DNA of 64,000 bases from Triplophysa rosa (taxonomy: Eukaryota; Chordata; Actinopteri; Cypriniformes; Nemacheilidae). The stretch spans positions 22,313,325 through 22,377,324 of the forward strand of contig NC_079904.1 of the NCBI RefSeq assembly GCF_024868665.1, given 5' to 3'. This document shows, piece after piece, positions 26,784 to 41,700 of this stretch. Under the pieces are notes generated by a model. The model saw only the letters and a program-made list of their open reading frames with translations, searched no databases and was not told where the DNA came from. A program made the position numbers and the translations under genes. Every line of letters begins with the position of its first letter. Position 1 is the stretch's first letter.

Positions 26784-29700
26784 GCCCCATTCAAACCGAT
26801 GACACATTTCCCATGATTCCCTGTGTAACAGGTCAGACAGGTGCAGATTTTAGAGCTCGAAGCACCACGTCTGTGTTACAGGGCAGTGATTTAATTTCTG
26901 AGAGATGTGACTACTGAACACACGCACACCACTCGGTGATACTGATATGCAGAGAACACAGAAAAAGCAGGATAACCGTGTGTTCTTACCCCAAGTTCAG
27001 TGGAGAGCATGAGAGCTTTGCCTTTAGCAGTGAGATCTTTATAAAGCGCTTCGATCTCTGACTGATACTGCTGCGTCCGTTCATCTGTCGTCTGGGTCTC
27101 CACTGAAAACAGCATGTTCCCCACTCTAACACACACAAAGACAACCTTTCAAGACATACACACTATACAAAAACACTTCTGGCTATACCGCCTTGAGCCT
27201 GTGCAATGGACTTGTGTGGCTTCAGATGACCTTTGTGTGGAGTTTGACATCATCGGTCATCATTATGTACAATAGTTAGAAAAGAAAATGATAAGAGTTT
27301 GAAACAACATGACGGCGAGAAATTCTTAGTTTTCCACAAAACTCTTGTGTGCGCATGTTTTAGTGTCTGTGAAAAAGACGGCCAATCAAATCATGCATGA
27401 ATGAGGCGTGTAAAATAAGATGACCAAATGTCCCCGTTTTCCGGGGACATTCATTTTTCTTACTGTCAGTTTGAATTCATCTAAAGCGCACATTGAGTCT
27501 GAAATTTGCGTCCGAAATTTACGCACGTTAAAAGATAAATACGACCTCACGCTGTGTCAATCACATTTACACACCGTCTCCGAAATTTTCGTCCGTCATA
27601 AAAAAATTCGGACCAGGTTCGATTTTCTGCGTTTTTCGCATCCATCAAGCATTTTGAGTGGCCTTTTTTAACAATTCAGAGACACCGTACAAACTTAAGA
27701 GCCAAATACAAAAAACGCATACGAAAATTTCGGACTGTATGTGCAAAGACCTTAAGTGTGTTAATTGATGTATTCTTTTAATTTCTTATATAGCTTACAA
27801 TTACAGTATGTGTATCTAATTTGAACTACTATGACAAGGGCCCCTCACAGAAAGCGTTGTCAAGTTAATATCAAATATCAAAAGACTAGAGTCAAAGTTA
27901 TCGGGTTCAAGGTACTAACTACTCATGTTGAATTAAAGTAAAACTGATATGTGTTATATAACACGGTCAGGCCAGGGAGATGGATTGTTTGGCACAAATG
28001 TTTAACTTTACCATTAAGTTCCGTCGTCACAACACAGAATTAACATATAGATATAAACAAATAAAGATATTTATCTAAGCAATAGCAATTACACTGACAA
28101 CTATTACATTCGCAGAAAGGACATCTGTGCTCAAAATGACCCTAACAAGCAAATAAAAAGCTTAATGTAAAGGTCCATTTTCAAAAGCACAAACATAGCA
28201 AGTTCTTTTAAAAGTTTTAATTACTGGTTGTAATGACTGTATACAGTTTGTAAAAATGAAAATATTAAACACAATTAGAGAATGTTAAAAATGGTAACTA
28301 CAGTATTATTGGTCATATGTTTTCATATTTGTTATTTTTTGTAGCGTTATTGAATTTTGTGTTAACCGTTTTGATCATTTGCAATTACTATTTTCACAGT
28401 GGACTATTTTTCCATAGAGTTTTGGTCAATTTTATTAAAACCAGTTATGGTCAGTTTGATCTGCACACAATATTATACTATTGTTATTCATTGCAATAGT
28501 ACAAAAACTCATTAATATTATGTGCAACAACAAAAAAAGGCAAAAATGTTTTGTCCCCGTCTTTAATTGATTGATAATAACAAATGAGATTTGAATTATA
28601 TTTTGACCATTTAACTAGAAAATGTCCCCGGTTTTCATTTGAAAAAATCTGGTCACCTTAGTGTAAAATGAGATCTGTCAATCATCATGACGTTCTGTTA
28701 CTGTACATCAGGACTGACCATAATGTCAACTCTCAAGAACTAAACTCATCACACAGTATCTCATCTCTGAACGTCGCTTCACACGCATCGAACTTTGAGT
28801 GAAGGGTGTTTTATAAGAAATTCTCACCGATCTCCAGTGATGGTGATGGTGAAACCGTCATACTCTTTGCCCGGATCCTTCATACTGTGTACTTTAGAGT
28901 TGACTGTGAATCCGTCTCTGGTTTTACTGTTGAACTGCTTCATGGAGACAAACACACGAGAGGTACATTGTGAAGATGCTTATGGACTTTAACTTGTCTC
29001 ATCCAGCATGTGATTCATTGGGATAGTGATGAACAAGTTATGACACACAGGTGTTAAAATCTCCTGCTGGCCATGTTTAATAGTCGTTTTACCTTCATGA
29101 TGGGCAGCAGATCCTCCACTTTATTCACATTCTCCAGAGCTTGCTTGACTTCCTGAAGCCCTCGCGGGTTATATGCCCTGATAGAGACAGAGAGAGGACA
29201 CATCAATGAATGCATGAATGAAAGTGATAGTTCACCAGAAAACGAAAATTCTATCATCCCTCTTGTCATTTCAAACATGTATGACTTTCTTTTTTACGCA
29301 GAACACAAAAGAAGATATTTCGAAGAAAGTTGTCAACGAACAGCTGCGGCACCCATTCACTTCCATTGTATGGACACAAAACCAATAGAAGGGAATGGGC
29401 GCCAGTTTACAACATTTTTCTAAATATCTTCTTTTGTGTTCTGCAGAAGAAAGTAATGCAGGTGTGAAAATGAATGAACAAATGAGTAAACAAATCAAGG
29501 AATGAACTCCTCTGTGCAAATGAATAAGTGAGGAGTGCAAATTAACGAACAAAGTGTCTGTCCTGACATTCTTCCAAATATCTTCCTTTGTGGAGGGTGA
29601 GTAGATGATGAAAGCCTTTTCATTTTGGGCTGAACTATCCCTTTAAGTTCAAATGAATAAAAAATGTGTGTATGTGTGAATGAATGAACTAAATGTCTGT

Positions 29701-32700
29701 ACTACAGCAGATAACCCCTGAAAGACTCACCCGTGATATACCAGTATTCTGTCCTTTACAAAGCTGAGTATGCTATTAAAATATTCCAGATATCTGATAT
29801 TAATGATCTGCCCTCTGTAAAACAAGACAAGCAACTATTGACGACACTCTTCAAGATATGAAAACCATCAGACAGGAAATGACACGTGAGGGCGGACACG
29901 GCACCTGATGAGGTTAATGTGATTGTTAAACCCTCTGCTGAGAGTTCTAGCAGGCATCTGATCCAACCACAACACGGGCTGGTCCGGATCTGCAATCCTG
30001 CTCACACACACACACGGCAAAGATGAAACGCGTGCCACTCCAGATCACACGAAACACATAACGTAACGTAATCCAGAGAGCCTTTGAGATGATCTCTGAC
30101 CTTCTCCATTTCACTGCGATGTCAAACATGTCTCTCCACTGCAGCTGTCTGGTCTTTCCGTTCACTCGAACCTTTGAGTTACTCCAGGTGCGCTGCATGG
30201 CCTGCATCACTTCTATAGTTGCCAAACCCATCGCTACGCAAACACGTAACAGAGAGAGGCAACTTAAACTCCACGAACGTAAACATGATGACCCGCAGTC
30301 CAACGTGATGGTTTAATATCACATTAGATGCTAGCAAGATTAAATAAACTGCGGCTGGTAAACGGTTTGTGGTCAGAAAACTGCAATGTGGACCGCATTT
30401 TATGCTGGGTCATTCTCACGAAACCCCTGAAACATCACGGCAGTAAAGATTTTGGCTATAAAACATAATTCTGTAACATAACAAAATTATACCAATAAAC
30501 ATAATTTCTCTACTGATTTTATAATATAATTTCTCGATTTGTGTTCTCTACCTTGGACAAAGCATACTTTTAACATAGGAATGAATTTTTTTTGTATTTT
30601 ATTGAAATTCTCATTACCGTAACGCATCCTTATTTGAGTGAATTATGTTGTAATTTAAACAATGTGAAATTAAAATATTCCGAAAAAACAATGAGACGTT
30701 CTACTAGATGTTCTCAAATGACAAAAAAAATCATTGACAGAATAATTATCTATTATAAAAATGAAGAAATACTGCACACAACTTTTTCCATGCTCATTAC
30801 CGATACAGCTAGTTTTCCGCGTTAAAAAAAAAGCTACATGTATCATTTTCTATCCAAATTTACTTCATTAATGTCCCGTTATTAATGATTAAAAAACTTG
30901 CTTAGGCATCATGATTTAGCTATTTTTTTAGCAAAACATGCTACGGGATTGACAGTTTTAAATGGTTACGGTCATGAGAATTTTTAAGGAAATTGGTTGA
31001 CATAAGTGTTAAGAAAACAATCTTTGACATCTCGAAACCAAGATTTCGTGAGAATCACCCCGCTAATAATCACAAGTCTGGCCAAGTGAGACTAACATAA
31101 ACGTGAAAATATCAATAACCGTGATGGAAATGTGATTTTGTGGAGCTCTGACCTCTGTGTATTCTGAGGTTTGGTAAGAATCCTAATGTGTCGTACTGCA
31201 TGAGTGCACCGAGATGATCCGCTGTACAGATGAGCTTCTGAACATCAGCAGAGTAACTCTCGAAGATCTGAGGTAGAACATCTCTGAACACGACAAAGAA
31301 AAACATAAAGTAAATATATGCAGAAATATACTGACATCCAGTTAAATGTATTAATTTATGAATCAATTATCATTCATGTATCAATTACTCTTCCTTCATA
31401 AATTATTCTTCTAAACACTGATCAAATGTGTATTTCTAGAGTCTTAGACCTTTCCAACAATATATTGTTTGTCATGATTAGATCAGAATTTTCAACAAAA
31501 ATAACTTTGTTATTTATAGTTACAAAAAAACATCTTTGCTCTTCCTGCCGTTGTAATGAAACTGAATAGAAGCTCCAAAAAGCCCATCTATTCATCATAA
31601 AAGTAATTCATATGATGCATGTCATGATTAGTCACAAGACAGAAGGAGAACCAATGAGATTCAACGTTATCGATGTGCCGCCATATTTGAACTCGCCTCA
31701 CTGGGATGTCTGTTAACATGAATATGCAATGTAAATATTAATGCTTTTAATTGTTTTCTGTCACAAACAAATGTTTAGCTTCAGAAGACATTTATTAATC
31801 CATTTATTAAAATACCCCATACAATGGCATTACAAAGCTACTTTTACAAAACTCGAATTGTGTTTGGTTGAAGAAGTCATATACACCTAGAATGGCACGA
31901 TGATGAGTAAACTCTGGGGTCATTTTCATTTTCCGGTGAACTACGGCCTAATGCGTCATAATGTACTCATGATGCCCCAAACTACTTAAGTACTGACCGG
32001 AAGAGGGAAGACACAGGCTTGACTTTGCTTCTAAACTCACTTTATATGAGGCTGAAGTCCAGGCTGTTCTTCATAATCTTCTATAAGGAAGGGTAGATTT
32101 TTGGACCAGTGATTCTTAAAGTTTCCTGGCAAATCCTGATCAACATTATATTCCGCCACAGGTGCATCCAGATGAGAGTGCAAATACCGCGAGTACTCTG
32201 ATCACATGTGAAAAAAAAACAGTTCATTAGGTACAATGCTTTCTTTAATTCAAATATTGCGTCAGTGTTTTATAAAGGGTTTAAAAAGACTTAAATGAAT
32301 ACTATTCTTTAGAGATCATTCTCACAAACCACTGAAACATCATGGCAGTAAAGATTTTAGTTGTAAAACATATAATTCGGGAACACAAAAATGATTATAA
32401 CAAACACAACTGTGTTCTCAACCTTGCACAAAGCATAATTTTAACATAGGAATGAATTATTTATTTTATTGCTTTTTCTGCTGAAATTCTTATTACCGTA
32501 ATGCGTTTTGCGTGCATTATATGTTGAAATTTAAAATTAAACATTCTGAAAAATACAATTGGATGTTCTACTAGATGTTCTCAAATGTCAAAAAATCATT
32601 GACAGAGTATTCATGTAGAAGAAAAATGAAGAAATAGTGGAAAAAAGTGTCCATGACTGATATTCTCCATTCTCCGTTTTTAAAGGACTGTTTACACACA

Positions 32701-35700
32701 CACAAAGATATTTACATTAAGTCTGATTTCATATGAAGAAACACATCTGCCAGTACCTCTCAAATGTCTAACAGGTTAACAGATTACTTTATATTTTTCT
32801 AGTTAAAATCTTTATATTTTCTTGTCACGCTGTGTACACAACTTCTTCCATTCTCATTACCGCACAGGTAGTTTTACACGTTTAAAAAATTTATAATTTT
32901 CTATTAAAATATACTTTTTTATATGAATGTCTTGTTATGTATGATTAATAAAAACTTGCTCAGGCATCATGACCTCGCTTTTTTTTTTTAGCAAAACCTG
33001 CTATGGGATTGACAGTATTAAATGGTTACGGTAATGAGAATTTTTAAGGCTTTTTTGTAAAATTGTTCAAAATTGTGTTAAACGGTTAGTAAAAGTTTTG
33101 AAATTTATGTCGTGCCTTTGTTTTTAATGAATAAAAAAAAAATTGTTGATGTGAGAGTTTTTAAGAAAATCACGTTTGACATCTTGAAACCAAGGTTTTG
33201 TGAGAATCACCCTTTTATATTTTAACCATAACAACAGAGTGCTCGGACGTCTCACCTCTGAGATATTTGACTTTGAGATACTCCGAGCTGGTTTTCTGGC
33301 CCAGGAGTGGGTCATTAAGCATGACTTTAGTCTGAGCTTTAATGCCCTCGTAGAACTGCCCCATTGCCACGTGACTGAGACCCCTCATGTACTGACACAC
33401 TTCATTGTAGGGCTCCAGCTGTAGGCATCTCTGAAAACACAACACCACAATGAATCTCCCTACACAAACATGCACATGATGACAAACTCGAACCAATGAT
33501 ACTGTCAACTGCTGACCAGAAAAACAAAACAAAACTGAGATACAAAACGGCTGGTGATATCATCATCTTGTTGACCGTGAGCAAAAGCATGACAAAGGCA
33601 TTTTTTAATCAATATTACTGATGTTTTAAAGGGGTCATATGGCGTGAATAGGTGTTTTTCTGTGTCTTTGGTGTGTTATAAGTTGCTCATGCATGTATTA
33701 GACACGTAAAATTGCAGAAATTAAAGTGTGGGAACAAAAGATGCATTCTATCTAAAAGCGAATGCTCACCCAGACCTGCCTGAAACGCCTCGTGTAGCCA
33801 CACCCCCACAAATCTACATCAGTTGGTGGTCTGATTTGACTAAGACCGCCCAAATGTATACGCAAGTAAAGTGGGCGTACCTGTCAGTACAATTGAAGAG
33901 GAACCTGATGTTCCAAATATGGTAAGAGGCGTCACATTTCCGTCACACGCTTGCAGTATTCCACCAATCACTACGCACTGGATAACTGGCCAATCATAGC
34001 ACACCTCGCTTTTCAGAGCCATGAGCTTTGTAAAAAATCCACGCGTTTCAGAGAGGCGGAGCAAAGAGGAGATACAAACATGAATGGTATGTGGAAAATA
34101 CAGCGTTTTTGAACCTTAAATCGTGTATACACATTGCATTACATCTAAAACAAACGATAATATTCGTTTTAGCCGTGTCATATGACCCCTTTAAGGAGAG
34201 ATATTGAAGTTGCACAACACTATGAAGATCAGTCACAAACAAACACAACAGTGATTCACCTTGAAGTTGCCGATGGCTTCCTGCAGACTTCCGTGATGAT
34301 AGAGCATCATTCCTCTGAGCTGTAAAGACTGAATGTGGTTTTGATCCAGTAACAGAGCTTTCTGAAAGCTGTCCATGGCGTTCTCAAAATCCCCCAACTC
34401 TCTGAACACACGCATGCAGCAACATGAGCTCCAGAGGAACGTCTAAAGGTCTGACGTTAATCATCATGTGCCAGTATTGTCTCACCTGTAAGCCTGGCCC
34501 AAGCTTTTATATGCATCGATAAAGTCTGACTTCAACTTCAGAGCTTCTTTGAAGACTTCGATAGCCTCCTGTTTGCAGAAAAACAATTTAATTTTAATAG
34601 TTTAATACAGTCACAGTTGATGTGTGTTCACTGCAAAATAATGTCTTCTCTATCATATTCCAAACTTTCTGCTGGTCTCAGTCCTGTTTGGGGTGATTGG
34701 TTTCAAGCTATCAAACATGATTTTCTTCAAGTCCTTGTGAACCGGAAGTTGCGACCGTTTTTACTTCTGTACTTTGACGCGTTTCTGAGTGAAATGGAAT
34801 TTTGAATGAGAAAAATCTCATCTTTCTCTGCGATTTGATTGGATGTATAAAAACAGCCGTTGCATTTCAAATGGAACTGGCAGCAGACTGACAGTAAAGG
34901 GGAGGAGTTAACGGATGCTCCACCCAAGCCGTCTAACTTGCATCATTTGAGATGGATAGTCATCACAGGAAGTGAATTTTCAGATTTTAACTGAAGATTA
35001 TGAGGGCACACGAATTTTAAAAAGAGAATGACCCACATTGATAAGCTATTTACTATAAACGCTGCAATATGTCTTGGAAAAATAGGCATCGTCATTTTTA
35101 ATTTCACTGGGACTTTAAAAACACTTGCATCAACAAATTTCCTTTTTATTCATTAAAAACAAGGCATGATATGTTTAAACGCATTAATTAAAAAAATTCA
35201 CTGAATATTCTTATTACCATAACCATTTAAACCTGTCAATCCCATATGTTTTTTGTTTTTTTTAAAGAGAAGCCTGATTTCTACGCAAGTTTTTATGAAT
35301 CATACATAATAAGACATTTATGAATTATATTTTTATAACTATACACGTTAAACATTTTGTTTAAATGCAGAAAACCTATACCAGTAATGAGAATGAAAAA
35401 AGTCACGCACATAGTTTACAAGACAATATTAAGCTTTTAACTAGAAAAACATAAAGTAATCTATTGCTAATCTGTTATCTGTGCATGTGTACTGTGTGTG
35501 TAAACAGTTCTTAAAAAATGTTACGAAGGATGAGAATATCAGTCATAGACGCTTCTTTTTTCCACTATTTTTTCTTTTTTATTATACATAACTATTCTGT
35601 CAATGATTTTTTGCCATTTAGTAGAACATCCAATATTTTTCAGAATGTTTTAATTTTACTTTGTTTAAATTACAACATATAATGCACATATAATGTTACG

Positions 35701-38700
35701 GTAATGAGAACTTCAAAGCAAAAAAAGCTATAAAATACATAAATAATTGATTCCCATGTTAAAATTATGCTTTGTGCAAGGTAGAGAACAGAATTATGTT
35801 TATTATAATATTTTTTGTGTTACCGAATGATACGCTTTATAATTAAAATCATTACTGTCATGATGTTTCAGTGGTTTTGTGAGAAGACCACTGGTTTGTA
35901 AATCTGAATTGATTCAGGATTATGTGACAGTAAAGAAGTGTATTTTACCTTCAGAAGGCCCCTGTGGAAGAAGGTCAGTCCTTTATAAAGCATGGCAATG
36001 GGCTGGTTCTTCTTCAGCTCTAGAGACTGCTGGAAATCCTCCATGGCTGCTATATAATCCTGAATGTATATTTTATTTTGATTATTATTTGAAGTATTGC
36101 CATGTACGCATATTTATGTGCTTTTGGGCTTGTTGTTCGACTGTCTCAGCTCATAAAAAAGGCATTTTGTGGAATTAATTGTGTTATTTCTTCCTACTGT
36201 CTCAGGCTTCTTCCTTATCTTTTTTATATCGGCGCGGTGCGTGTGTACCTCTGATATGAAGAGCAATGTTCCTCGGTGTCTGTAGAGTCGAGCTGAAGGC
36301 TGTAGCTGAATGGCTTTAGTCAGGTCTGAAAGAGCTTCGCTAATGCGACCCAATGGAGACAGAATCTGAAATCACACGATCACTAGATTATCAACACAAC
36401 ACAACTTTATAAACGCAACAAAGACTTTGAGCGAGACAATAAGTATGTGAACACTGAGGTCACATAAAAATGTGTGAAACTCTTTGCATCACCAACACTG
36501 TGTAAACAATTTTCTCTGTCTAAAAAGTAATACATTGAATCATTACTGATCAATTAGTGAAATTAATTAAGAGTAAAAACAAAATGATTGTATCTTTAAA
36601 CTTTCTTTAAAGGGATAGTTCACCCAAAAATGATACAAAAAAAATACTCACCCTCAGGTTGTTTCAAACCTTTATAAATTACGTTGTTCTGCTGAACACA
36701 AAGAAAGATATTTGGAACAATGTTTTTCCGTTTTTTGTTTTGGGACATCATCCACTATTAAAAAATATTTAATATTTGTTGAACACAAAATGAGATCTTT
36801 TAAAGAACGTGGGAAAACAAACAGTTCTGGGGAACTTTTGAACTACCATTTAATTCTTCCTACTATGGTAGTCAATCATGTTCCAGAACTGAAAATTGTT
36901 GACATTCTTCCAAATATCTTTCTCTGTGTTCAGCAGAACAAAGTAATTTATACAGGTCTGAAACAACCTGAGGGTGAGTAAATAATGACAGAAATTTCAT
37001 TTTTGGGTGAACTGTCACTTTAAATTTGAGTCAAACATAGTTTAGTCGGTTAAGCCTAACTTTATTAAAACCTTTCTTATTACAATAATGGAAACGAATG
37101 ATAAAAACAGTCTCAAGAAAATTCCTGATCCAATAAGTCTTAAAACGGTAGTTACAGTATTAAAACAACTTCTAAGACATTCAGAAAAGTATCCTTCCTA
37201 AAGAGGAAAAACTGCACAAAATATCCAAAACAAACAAACAGTATTAACAATATTAAACAGTATACTTGTAACAACCTGTAAATATTACACTTTTCAAAAC
37301 ATATATGTTCATATGAATTGTAACAAAAACAACACTTTTTCTATCGCAAACGATAAATGATACTGTTACAATTAATGTAATGCAAGTACATTATACGTGC
37401 CTGAAGGTAAATGACTTACAAAAGAAGGTAAAACCCTTACTGTACTTTTTTGGGAGTAAAGAATAAAAAAATTATAAATAATCCATTGTTGTAATCAGAG
37501 CAAACTTCAAGCAGCTGGTCTCGATTTTTCAGGATGTATAGTCAACTGACAAAGCCTGACTGCCAGAAAGCATCCAAACATTTTCTCCTCATTTTAAAAA
37601 GGCCAAAGCAAACGTGACGCGACACGCGATAAAAGGCATCTTTTCCATGTTAATCATCAATCGTTTTGTCTTAACAAGCCGCGACAGGGCTGCGTTACGA
37701 GTTACGGCGGTTTCTATTTTACAACGGTGTCTATTTCTGCGACGTCACAGCTGACAGCTCCACCCACACAATGATCTCATTCGATGTAAGTTCTGCACCT
37801 CATGAATATTAATCGCCAAACATGGGTGAGGACAGGCTATAACAGGACGCATCTCTCTGCATGTGCACTCTTCAGATGCAGCGCGAGAGGGTGCATGGAC
37901 AGAAAAAAACTGTTCCGATTGGCTGTGTTTTGTGATTGATTGTCCCGCCCCGCCCCTTTTTCACGTTCGGTATTAGTCAAACAAATTGCTTATCGCAGGA
38001 ATCGCATCGCGTTTGGTTAGGATGCGGTGTTAACAGTGTTGGGTAAGTTACTCTGAAAAAGTAATTAATTACTAGTTACTAATTACACATTCGATAATGT
38101 AATTAGATTACTGTACAAGTTACTCTCTTCAAAAAGTATTTAATTACTTATTACTAATTACTTTCTATATCCTATCAACCTTGATGAGTTAAGTGATTCA
38201 AGGATAGACATGAAACGGCTCTTTTAATTCATTCAAATAAATAATATAAAACTACATAAAGTATTATTATTAATTACAAATGTGAGAATTATACATTAAA
38301 GCACGGATTTTAAAGTTAGAATTTGAATTTTGATGTCAATTCCTCTTCTGCGCACACACATATTACACAAAGTATTTAGTTTAATTACATCAGAAGTAAC
38401 TAATTAAATTACAGAAAAAATAAGAGTAATCCCTTACTTAAATTAATTTTTAATTAATTTTAATGTTAATTTTATTAATTAAATTACAGTAACTAATTAC
38501 TTAGTAACTAGTTACACCCAAAGGCCTTCTTTTTGTAAAATGCTTCACTTTAAAATAATGCCTGTTGCGTGCGTTTCTTTAGAATAAATGCCACTTTGAT
38601 ACTTTGCCATAGGCTTGAATGTGCAGCTCGAGCCTCTTCTATATACTATCTAGGGGTCACCGTCTCTGAAAAGCTGACGAAAGGTGAACTAGCAGAAAAC

Positions 38701-41700
38701 TAGGTTATTTTTTTCTATTTAAATGAATAAATGTTATTCAAATCAATAGATCTGGCTGCTGATCTTACAGTATATAAAGAAGGGCAGGGGTCTCATTGGT
38801 AACACTTTACAATAAGGTGTTATTTATTAACAGTTAGTTAATGCATTATCTAAAATGAACTAACAATGAACAATACTGATACAGCATTTATTCATATTAA
38901 TTCATGTTAATTAAAGCATTCACTAATAAATTATTAAAATCAAAAGTTGTCACTGTTAACATTAGTTAATGCACCATGAATTAACACAAATAACTGCATT
39001 GACATGAACTAACATTAACAAGGATTAATAAATCCTAAAAAACTCAATTGTTTATCGCTATCTAATGCTAGCTAATGCATTTACTAATGTTAACTAATAG
39101 CACCTTATTGTAAGTGTTACCGCCTCGTTTATAAAACTTTGCGTAGGTTTCATCTTTGAATGCGTACGCACAAAAGTTTTCAGATTTATAAAATAATTAA
39201 AAAAATAAATAAAAAGAGTTTAAAATTCTTATTACTTCACTTGCACCATTAAAAGAGTAAGTGCTCAAAATTTGCTTACAGGTGCGCACATTCTCTCTTC
39301 AAGTTTGTTTTTAATAGATCACAACCTTTGTGTGGAAAGTGGCGTACGCATGTTAACGTCTATAAATGAGACCCCTGATCTGATGTTTTTTACCTCGGCT
39401 CTCTGCTCGTACATCTCCGGTCTGTTGGGCTCCAGTGAGATCACTCTGCTCAGCTCGTACAGAGCCAGGTCTGCATTCTTAATGTCCTTCACAAAAACAC
39501 AGGCTCCAATTCAATGTTTATACCATCTTTTTATTCCAAAGTGACAGTGCATTTAACTTATACATTTTTACTGGTATGTCCATTACATACCATAAGATAA
39601 TTTACATGTTCAGCTATAGGAAAGTAGTAGTTTCATAAAACCACTACGTTCCAGTAAAAAGATCCAAATTTGTTTATTTAAACTGCAGTTTTGGAAGACC
39701 CAAGGACAGCAGAGAGATCGCTGCTGTCCTTCTGAAACCTCGTATCTCCATATCTTCAGACTTTTATTTTTTGCCATAAATCGTAATAATTAGTCTTTAT
39801 TGTTTGGCTTTGAAAATATCTAACCAATAAAAAGGATGAAAAACCGCTTGTCAACTGTAACAACACAGTATTGAATCATTTAAAAACTACAAGTATACCC
39901 TGAAAAACAGCAAATTTGGACATCTGAGGTTTCAGAAGGACAAAACGCTCCATTATTAATAATTGATATACAACTATTGATTATGAAAAAACTAAAACAC
40001 AGTCAGATAATAAAATGTCCAGTAACCTGAAATCAGTTCTAACTTTTGGACTCTTTTTCTCAAACCGGTACAAAAACACACGTTACCTGTAGACTTTTTT
40101 TGCCATATGCTATTCCCCGCCCATAGATGGCACTGACCAGTTCAGGATCTCCCTGCGGGCGAGAGGACAATCCTTTCATGATTACCAACCAAACTTCTCA
40201 ACCGTCGGTCTCATCTAAGCTACAAGTTAAATGTTTCAATGCAAGTTATGTTTACAACCAAATCGCTACCTGTAGCAGTAAAGAAAAGTGCTTGACAGCC
40301 TCATCGTAAAGTCCATTTCCAATGAGAACGTATCCAATAGCTGAAATCAAAACAGACGTTAGCATGACTAATAGTGTACAGTTTACAAAACGGACCAAGA
40401 TTGAGCAAACAGCAGATGCACTGACCAAGTTCTTCATTGGTATTTTGATTTTCCACGGGGAACGGAAACCGACGCTGTTCGACAAACAACTTGGCCTGAT
40501 TCTGTGGTGACGGAAAGAGAGAAAAACATGCGACGAACTTTGTCAACCTCACGCCATCAAACAATCACAAAACAATCATCATGAAAGATGAGACAAGCAA
40601 CTTCCATCTTGTTTTATGTGTCGGATGGGTAGGGTTGTGGTTCAGACCGAAAACTCTTGATGTGGGATTTTACACGAGACAACATAAGCTTAAAAGTGCC
40701 GGTGTCCACATCCACTATTACAAACGCAAGTCTTACAAGGATTTTCTCTGCGTTGAGTGAAAAGATGGACTCGCAGGGTGGGCTGCTCCCCTCCTCACAG
40801 TCTGGATCCTCCAGCTGCAGAATAGATGACTCTGAGGAGCCAAAAAGACAAAAATCTAAAAATGTCAATTCTGTCATTTTATTGCTTGAAGCATCTGTGA
40901 ATCAACGATCAGTGGCTGATGATAAAAATAACAGAAAAGGTCTAGGGCTGTCAAACTATTAATCGAATCCAAAATAAAAGTTTGTGTTTACATGATATAT
41001 GTCTGTGTACCATGCTTATTAATTTTGTATTCATAAAACATACACATAAATGAAAATATTTAAGAAAAATAAAAAAAATTATAAACATGTATATATCATT
41101 TAAATTATTGGTAAATATAAATAAATACATGTAAATATTTCCTAAATATGTAAACATGTATGTGCATGTTTTTGTGTTTATAAATACAAAATGAATATGC
41201 ACAGTACACAGACATATATTATGTAAACACAAACTTTTATTCTGGATGCGATTAATCGTTTGACAGCCCTATAGACGGTTTCAAAGTGACAACATAAACA
41301 AACAGTACTGCGCATGCGCATGTTCATGGACTGCCCTTAACTTCCTTTACACATTGGCAAATAATAGAGTGCCTGTAGATTATGTCTGAAAACAATCAAA
41401 AGAAACCGAGAACCGTTACTTGGCTAAACTTGTCTCTCCAATATTTGCTTTGGAACAATGCACATTGTGAAAAGCGCTATATAAATAAAATTGAATTGAA
41501 TATTTTGAATTTAGACTGCGATACCAAGCTCAACCGCTAGATGTCAATGAACCATACGGTTTCTTTAAATGCGACAAAACTACAGGACCCATTCAACAAA
41601 TTGTTTATTTAATAAAATGAACATAAATCAAAAATTCAACAAATCGTTCATTTAATACTAATATTATACAATAAAATAATAATATTAATTAATATTAACA